NCBI GenBank assembly: GCA_002390025.1
Contig: DGRU01000014.1
Coordinates: 1-10,080, forward strand
From: Lachnospiraceae bacterium UBA4380
GTDB lineage: Bacteria > Bacillota > Clostridia > Lachnospirales > Lachnospiraceae
Reading direction: 5' to 3'
DNA: 10,080 bases
The stretch's first letter is position 1, and every line of letters starts with the position of its first letter. This document shows positions 6,409 to 10,080 of this stretch, in pieces. The translations under genes and the position numbers were made by a program. The notes beneath the pieces were generated by a model. The model was given only the letters and a program-made list of their open reading frames with translations, was not told where the DNA came from and searched no databases.

Positions 6409-6761
6409 ATTATCTTCTTACCCGCTTTCCGATTATCTTTGCTGCAGACCCGTTTTCCGGGTCAAAGCGCTTTTAATACCTTCCTTATCAGCCTTACTGA
6501 ATCAGAGCACTTGTACACGCTCTCTCTACACTACTCTATCACAGTGCTGAGTCTTTTGCCACGAGCTCTTGGATGAAAATGAGAATACGTTGGGATGACT
6601 GTACCAGTGTGTGACCACTCATGCTTCGGGGACGGGGTGACCTTTTTTCTATCTGATCCTCGGGACAGTTCCGCTGCTCTTGTAAGTCCCGTTCAAAATG
6701 TGATAAGATGGCTTTTGAAGCCGCAAAACAGCGGCAGTGAATGATTCAGAAAGGACTCAAA
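6409..6761. other. Divergent intergenic region between panE-like gene and argC
   Basis: No convincing gene is present in 353 bp. It holds a weak minus promoter for panE (TTCAGT 6501-6496, TATTAA 6478-6473, spacing 17). It also has a hairpin GACCCG/CGGGTC at 6447-6463 in the panE leader, a GGGGACGG-type G-rich motif at 6628-6642 followed by six T, and the argC promoter. I see no clear ArgR operator. Confidence 0.6.
6680..6709 (+). promoter_or_regulatory. Candidate argC promoter
   Basis: TTGTAA (6680-6685) and TAAGAT (6704-6709) are separated by 18 bp (17 if ATAAGA is used). The predicted start near 6716 would place a GCCGC/GCGGC hairpin (6720-6735) at the 5' end of the transcript. Confidence 0.45.
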
Positions 6762-7700
6762 ATGGCTAAGACGAAAGTATATATCGACGGGCAGGCGGGA
6801 ACGACCGGTCTGCAGATTTTTGACCGGATCGGATCCCGGGAAGATCTGGAGCTGATGCGGATCGATGAAGATAAAAGACATGACAATGAGGAGCGCAGGA
6901 AGTTCCTTAACGCGGCGGACATCGTCTTTCTGTGCCTGCCGGATGACGGCGCCAGGGAAGCTGTCTCTCTGATCGACAATCCCGACGTCCGTGTGATCGA
7001 TGCCTCTACGGCTCATCGCACAAACGACGACTGGACTTACGGTTACCCCGAGTTATCCGCAGAGCAGCGCGACGCGATTGCCAAAAGCAAAAGGGTTGCA
7101 AATCCCGGCTGTCACGCCACAGGCTTTATTTCCTGTGCGGCGCCGCTGGTCCGCATGGGAATCGTCCCGGCGGATTATCCCTTCACCTGCTTCTCTCTGA
7201 CCGGTTATTCGGGCGGCGGCAAGAAGATGATCGCAAATTATGAGGCTGCAGACAAGGCACAGGCACTCTATGCGCCCGGCATCTACGGACTGACTCTGCA
7301 CCACAAGCATATCCCTGAGATGCAGAAGGTCTGCGCGCTGGAAAAGTCTCCGGTATTTCTTCCTGTCGTAGATGATTATTACAAGGGCATGGCCACGACG
7401 ATTATGCTCCACAACAGTCTTCTGCCCGGCACTCCCACTGCCGCACAGATCTGCCAAAAGCTGCAGGAATACTACAGGGGTCAGCATTTTGTAACTGTGA
7501 TGCCTTTCGGCGAAAATGCATCCACCATCTATGCCGCAGAGCTTGCCGGAACAAATCACCTGAAGATCGTGGTCTGCGGCCACGAGGACCAGACCTCTGT
7601 CACCGCCCTTTTTGACAACCTGGGCAAGGGCGCTTCCGGCGCAGCTGTTCAGAACATGAATATCATGCTCGGCATCGATGAAGCAACCGGACTGGAGTAA
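6762..7700 (+). CDS. argC: N-acetyl-gamma-glutamyl-phosphate reductase, short (type 2) form
   Basis: This 312-aa enzyme carries out the NADPH-dependent reduction of N-acetyl-glutamyl phosphate to the semialdehyde, the third step of arginine/ornithine synthesis. The dinucleotide motif GQAGTTG is at residues 10-16. The nucleophilic cysteine is Cys117 in ANPGCHATGF. The histidine-containing stretch HHKHIPEM (180-187) provides the catalytic His, probably H183. The length and the YIDGQAGTTGLQI start fit the shorter ArgC class, not the ~345-aa form. ATG at 6762-6764 has AAAGGA seven bases upstream; an in-frame ATG 21 bases earlier lacks a site. The gene stands alone, with no argJ, argB or argD beside it, so the rest of the pathway must lie elsewhere. 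Repeats begin at its stop codon. Confidence 0.94.
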   Translation: MAKTKVYIDGQAGTTGLQIFDRIGSREDLELMRIDEDKRHDNEERRKFLNAADIVFLCLPDDGAREAVSLIDNPDVRVIDASTAHRTNDDWTYGYPELSAEQRDAIAKSKRVANPGCHATGFISCAAPLVRMGIVPADYPFTCFSLTGYSGGGKKMIANYEAADKAQALYAPGIYGLTLHHKHIPEMQKVCALEKSPVFLPVVDDYYKGMATTIMLHNSLLPGTPTAAQICQKLQEYYRGQHFVTVMPFGENASTIYAAELAGTNHLKIVVCGHEDQTSVTALFDNLGKGASGAAVQNMNIMLGIDEATGLE

Positions 7701-7750
7701 TGGATTCCTGGAGTAATGGATTTACGGAGTAGATTCATGGAGTAATCTCC
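7692..7750. repeat. Short tandem repeat starting at the argC stop
   Basis: The unit CTGGAGTAATGGATTC (7692-7707), which contains the argC TAA, recurs at 7708-7724 with a changed end. It recurs again as shortened forms at 7725-7737 and 7738-7750. The last copy forms a hairpin ATGGAG/CTCCAT (7737-7752) with a TAAT loop but no U-tract. Confidence 0.75.
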
Positions 7751-7766
7751 ATAAACGGAATCATTA

Positions 7767-7877
7767 TCAGGATTGTAAGACTGCCCAGATCATCCCTTCA
7801 TCCTCGTAGCGGGGAATGGTCATATGGACAGCAGCGGCATATCGCTCGGGAAAGGTCTTGAGGTTTTGTGCTAAAAA
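7767..7877 (-). pseudogene. Possible C-terminal protein remnant
   Basis: A minus-strand frame open from a TAG at 7878-7880 to a TGA at 7767-7769 gives 36 residues without a usable start. The fragment contains FPERYAAAVHMTIPRYEDEG and then MIWAVLQS, which looks like the C-terminus of a real protein in composition. It lies downstream of the AraC gene on the same strand. The family is not recognised, and chance coding appearance cannot be excluded. Confidence 0.25.
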
Positions 7878-7894
7878 CTACGCAAAAACGCCTC
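7860..7894. terminator. Imperfect inverted repeat between argC and the AraC gene
   Basis: GAGG (7860-7863) pairs with CCTC (7891-7894). After a three-base bulge, TTTTG (7864-7868) pairs with CAAAA (7883-7887). It lies about 38 bp past the AraC stop in a convergent spacer, but a clean U-tract is missing on both strands. It overlaps the upstream end of the possible remnant. Confidence 0.3.
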
Positions 7895-7931
7895 GAATTT
7901 CGTGGTGATATGTACTGTAACGCCTTTTCAC

Positions 7932-8828
7932 TTAATTCTCTTTTCTATATTCACGGGGAGTGCATTTGTAAATCTCACGGAAAATCTTGCTGAAATAGCT
8001 GTCGGACATGAAGCCGCATTTTTCGGCAATTTCAGAAATACTCATGCCCGTTCCCAAAAGGAAGGAGGCAGCCATCTGAGCCCGGTATTCGATCAGGAAG
8101 CGGACCGGTGTGCGGTCGACCGTCCGCTTGAAGCACCGCGTGCATTCCCTGGAGCTGATGCCTGCCGCCTGCGCGATCTCCGTCACCCCGATCTGGTCGC
8201 CATAATTTTTGTAGACAAAGTCCAGCATCAGCTTCATACGCTCCAGATCCCGTTCATTGCTCGCCTGATCCCTGGCAAGAATCTCCGCGGCCTCCTCGGA
8301 GAGCAGGATCAGAAAGTCTCCCAGGATCTGCCTTACGGCCAGCTCATAGCCTCTGGGCTCCTCTCTCAGAACATCCAGAAACTCCAGAATATAACCGATC
8401 AGACGAATCCTTCTCTCTGTGTCGGGCTTTATATGCAGGAAGGTCAGGGATCTGGACCGCAGAAGCGGTGAAAAATATTTTCTGTCCAGATAACTCCCGA
8501 ACTCACCGCCCGGAAAGCGGGAATCACAAGTCAGTGAGTAATAGCCGCCGTCCACCGGAAAGTCATAGGCATGCAGGATACTGCCGTTGATAAAAACAGC
8601 CTCACCCTGGTGGATCTCCACAGTATGCTCCGGCGTCTGGAGCAGATAAGACCCTCTCTCCGTGTAATTGATCTCAAACCATTCGTGCCAGTGCCAGGGA
8701 ATATGATGCCCTATAAACACGTTGCTCTCATTGAAGTTGCATACAAAGGGCAGGCCCCCGGATTCCTTCTCTAAAAGTTCTTTACTGTCACTTGCCAGAA
8801 CAAGCCTGTTTTTCTGATAACGTATCAT
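7932..8828 (-). CDS. AraC/XylS-family transcriptional regulator with cupin-like sensor domain
   Basis: This 298-aa protein has an N-terminal sugar-sensing cupin-like domain (about residues 30-110, with HxPWHWHEWFEI at 42-53 and HQGEAVFI at 73-80) and a C-terminal pair of helix-turn-helices. HTH1 spans about 215-237 (VTEIAQAAGISSRECTRCFK) and HTH2 about 263-286, ending in the family signature GFMSDSYFSKIFRE...PREY. Regulators of this build activate carbohydrate uptake or breakdown genes after binding a sugar. ATG at 8826-8828 has GGGGGAGG just upstream but only three bases from it. An in-frame ATG at 8843 is possible, with a poorer site, and would add five residues. Divergent placement to the lipoprotein at 9367 suggests that gene as its target. 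Confidence 0.92.
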   Translation of the reverse strand: MIRYQKNRLVLASDSKELLEKESGGLPFVCNFNESNVFIGHHIPWHWHEWFEINYTERGSYLLQTPEHTVEIHQGEAVFINGSILHAYDFPVDGGYYSLTCDSRFPGGEFGSYLDRKYFSPLLRSRSLTFLHIKPDTERRIRLIGYILEFLDVLREEPRGYELAVRQILGDFLILLSEEAAEILARDQASNERDLERMKLMLDFVYKNYGDQIGVTEIAQAAGISSRECTRCFKRTVDRTPVRFLIEYRAQMAASFLLGTGMSISEIAEKCGFMSDSYFSKIFREIYKCTPREYRKEN

Positions 8829-8856
8829 TTTCCTCCCCCACATGTCCTAATAACTA

Positions 8857-8880
8857 ATCATAATTTATGTCTTGATAATC
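8857..8880 (-). promoter_or_regulatory. Weak promoter-like sequence for the AraC gene
   Basis: TATGAT (minus strand, 8862-8857) is a good -10 box, but no convincing -35 lies 16-18 bp upstream (TTCAGA or TATTCA at best). An activated or autoregulated promoter would fit this weakness. Confidence 0.3.
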
Positions 8881-8911
8881 TGAATATCTTAATCATCATT
8901 GTCAGGGTTGA

Positions 8912-9064
8912 GACGGCCTTGCTGTCCTCCGTCCCCCGCTCTGCCTGCGACCGCCGCAAGGCGGAAAATACATTGAGATGACAGTGTCATAAAAAACAGG
9001 CACAGAAAACCCATGCAGAAAGATGTAAATCGTCTATTACCTGCTGTTTCAGGTCGGTTTTTTT
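8912..9064 (+). ncRNA. Candidate small RNA or leader: serial hairpins ending in a T-tract
   Basis: On the plus strand, GACGG/CCGTC (8912-8933), CCGCC-GCAA-GGCGG with a GNRA tetraloop (8951-8964), ATGACA-G-TGTCAT (8978-8990) and ACCTG/CAGGT (9039-9054) follow each other. The last stem is followed by CGG and seven T (9058-9064), like a weak intrinsic terminator. No plus-strand gene precedes it for 1.2 kb, so a separate short transcript is possible. A clear promoter was not found. Confidence 0.25.
8978..8990. promoter_or_regulatory. 13-bp perfect palindrome, operator-like
   Basis: ATGACA-G-TGTCAT is an uninterrupted inverted repeat around one central base. It lies between the divergent AraC and solute-binding protein genes. 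It could be a dimeric repressor site or an RNA stem with a loop too tight to form well, so the DNA-site reading is preferred. Confidence 0.4.
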
Positions 9065-9090
9065 ACATTTTATAGTCCCTTCATTACAAT
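9062..9090 (+). promoter_or_regulatory. Promoter-like sequence, distal
   Basis: TTTACA (9062-9067) and TACAAT (9085-9090) are separated by exactly 17 bp. It would give a leader of about 270 bases before the lipoprotein gene. Confidence 0.45.
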
Positions 9091-9196
9091 TATAACCTTT
9101 TCACATCCCCTTTTTCCATGAAAATCTATTGTTTTTTCAAAAGCAAAGCATCAATTGAGTATGTCGTTTATTTTACATTTTCAGTCAGTAAACCCT

Positions 9197-9226
9197 CTGA
9201 AATTACGGCGGTAAAGCACCTATAAT
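9197..9226 (+). promoter_or_regulatory. Proximal promoter of the sugar-binding protein gene
   Basis: A consensus -10 TATAAT (9221-9226) has CTGAAA at 9197-9202, 18 bp upstream, as a fair -35. The spacer contains the near-palindrome TTACGGCGGTAA (9203-9214), placed where a bound protein would block polymerase. Confidence 0.55.
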
Positions 9227-9366
9227 CAAATCATCAAAGAAAACAGCAGTTCACAGAAAAACAGGGAACAGAAAAAGTGCAGAAAGACAATTCACCTGAA
9301 ACATTAAAGCCTGATAAAAGACTGAATAACAAACATTGTAAAGATTGACATGAAGGAGGATCCAAA

Positions 9367-10080
9367 ATGAAAAAGTTCAGAAACATTTTTGCCACCGGTA
9401 TGATTGCCATGATGTGCCTCACCGCCTGCGGAAGCAGCGCGTCGGGAAGCGGCTCTGCAGCAAACGCACCTGCAGGCAGCGCATCCACTGCCCAGGGAAG
9501 CAGCGCGTACGATATCTGCTACGTCTCCACTGTGGAAGATGAATGGCTGTCCGAACTGCTGAACGACATGAGTGTCAGCGCGAAAAATAACGACGTGGCT
9601 CTGGAAGTCAAGCATGCCGGAAATGACTCTTCCAAGGTCATTCAGTGCATCGAGCAGGCAAAGGCAGAAGGCAAGGAAGCCACCATCGTCAACGTGGCCT
9701 ACTCCAGTGATGTGACAGCCTGTGTGGAAGCTGCCGGCGACATGAACCTGGTATTTGTCAACCGCCTGCCTGAGCCCGATGATTACAATCTTCTGAGCGA
9801 TAATATCGTAGGCGTTGCCTCCGATGAAAACCTGGCAGGCACCTTCCAGGGTGAGTATCTGGCAGACTACTTCAAGGAAAAGGGCATGACAGATGTCCGT
9901 TATCTGCTCATCCAGGGTCCTCTGGATCTGTCCCACTCCGTCATCCGTTCCGAGAAGCCTCTCGAAATCCTCAAGGACGCAGGCCTGAACATGGTTGAAG
10001 TTGCAACGATCTCCGCAGACTATGACCGCGCAAAGGCACAGCAGGGCGTCGAATCCTTCCTTGAGACAGGCAAAGAGTTT
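9367..10080 (+). CDS. Sugar ABC transporter substrate-binding lipoprotein, C-terminus beyond window
   Basis: The first 238 codons are present and the gene runs off the right edge. Residues 1-20 form a lipoprotein signal ending in the lipobox LTAC with Cys21. A Ser/Gly/Ala-rich linker (22-44) leads to the ligand-binding fold starting at YDICYVSTVEDEW. Later stretches such as VFVNRLP and GVASDENLAGTFQGEYLADY resemble type 1 periplasmic binding proteins of the RbsB/MglB group, which bind monosaccharides outside the membrane and deliver them to an ABC permease. The exact sugar cannot be assigned. The ATG follows AAGGAGG at seven bases. The permease and ATPase genes would be expected just beyond the window. 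Control by the divergent AraC regulator is likely from position, though not shown. Confidence 0.9.
   Translation, partial: MKKFRNIFATGMIAMMCLTACGSSASGSGSAANAPAGSASTAQGSSAYDICYVSTVEDEWLSELLNDMSVSAKNNDVALEVKHAGNDSSKVIQCIEQAKAEGKEATIVNVAYSSDVTACVEAAGDMNLVFVNRLPEPDDYNLLSDNIVGVASDENLAGTFQGEYLADYFKEKGMTDVRYLLIQGPLDLSHSVIRSEKPLEILKDAGLNMVEVATISADYDRAKAQQGVESFLETGKEF

Larger units (their letters stand above)
8844..9366. other. Large regulatory intergenic region before the sugar-binding lipoprotein gene
   Basis: These 523 bp hold no recognisable gene. From left to right they contain a weak AraC promoter, a chain of hairpins on the plus strand ending in seven T, a 13-bp palindrome, two promoter-like pairs, a repeated TTTTACATTTT (9061-9071 and 9171-9181), and an A-rich untranslated leader with repeated CAGAAAA words. 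Confidence 0.6.

Noticed and set aside
9304..9936. 210-codon minus-strand open frame at the right edge
   Set aside because: It is the antisense of the clearly coding lipoprotein gene, which has a lipobox and an ideal ribosome site.

Overview
The window reads as chromosomal DNA of a Clostridia-type Firmicute, most likely a Lachnospiraceae member. The evidence is strong AGGAGG-type ribosome-binding sites before most genes, moderate GC, an ECF-transporter S component, a clostridial-style leader/attenuator and a lipoprotein-type solute-binding protein. The genus cannot be fixed from sequence alone. No phage, insertion sequence, CRISPR array, rRNA or tRNA was seen.

Layout. Positions 1-6408 are almost entirely minus-strand genes. 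Read in transcription order they are: a ketopantoate-reductase family protein (panE-like, 6408-5497), a small two-TM membrane protein (5318-5043), YaaA (4991-4239, TTG start), a membrane-anchored endonuclease/exonuclease/phosphatase (EEP) protein (4200-3109) and a calcineurin-like metallophosphoesterase (3071-2325). A weak hairpin, a promoter-like sequence, a folded leader RNA and an intrinsic terminator fill 2279-2075. After these come a nucleoside hydrolase (2009-1026), an ECF S component (901-311) and the start of a short-chain dehydrogenase (146 to beyond the left edge). YaaA, EEP and phosphoesterase are spaced 37-38 bp apart and look like one transcript.

From 6409 rightward the layout changes. 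A 353-bp divergent spacer leads to a plus-strand argC of the short type (6762-7700). It converges on an AraC-family regulator (8828-7932, minus). A 538-bp AT-rich regulatory region with several hairpins, promoters and palindromes then precedes the start of a plus-strand lipoprotein sugar-binding protein (9367 to beyond the right edge), probably the first gene of a sugar ABC transporter controlled by the divergent AraC protein.

How the genes fit together. Nucleoside hydrolase plus S component suggests uptake and cleavage of a nucleoside-like compound, with its expression possibly sensed by the upstream RNA. The AraC/solute-binding pair is a standard divergent sugar-uptake unit. The argC and panE-like genes are isolated biosynthetic-type enzymes. 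The most noteworthy items are the three-way-junction leader before the nucleoside hydrolase, two tandem repeats that begin at the stop codons of panE and argC, a protein-like remnant between argC and the AraC gene, and a run of hairpins that could be a small RNA in the 8.9-9.07 kb region.
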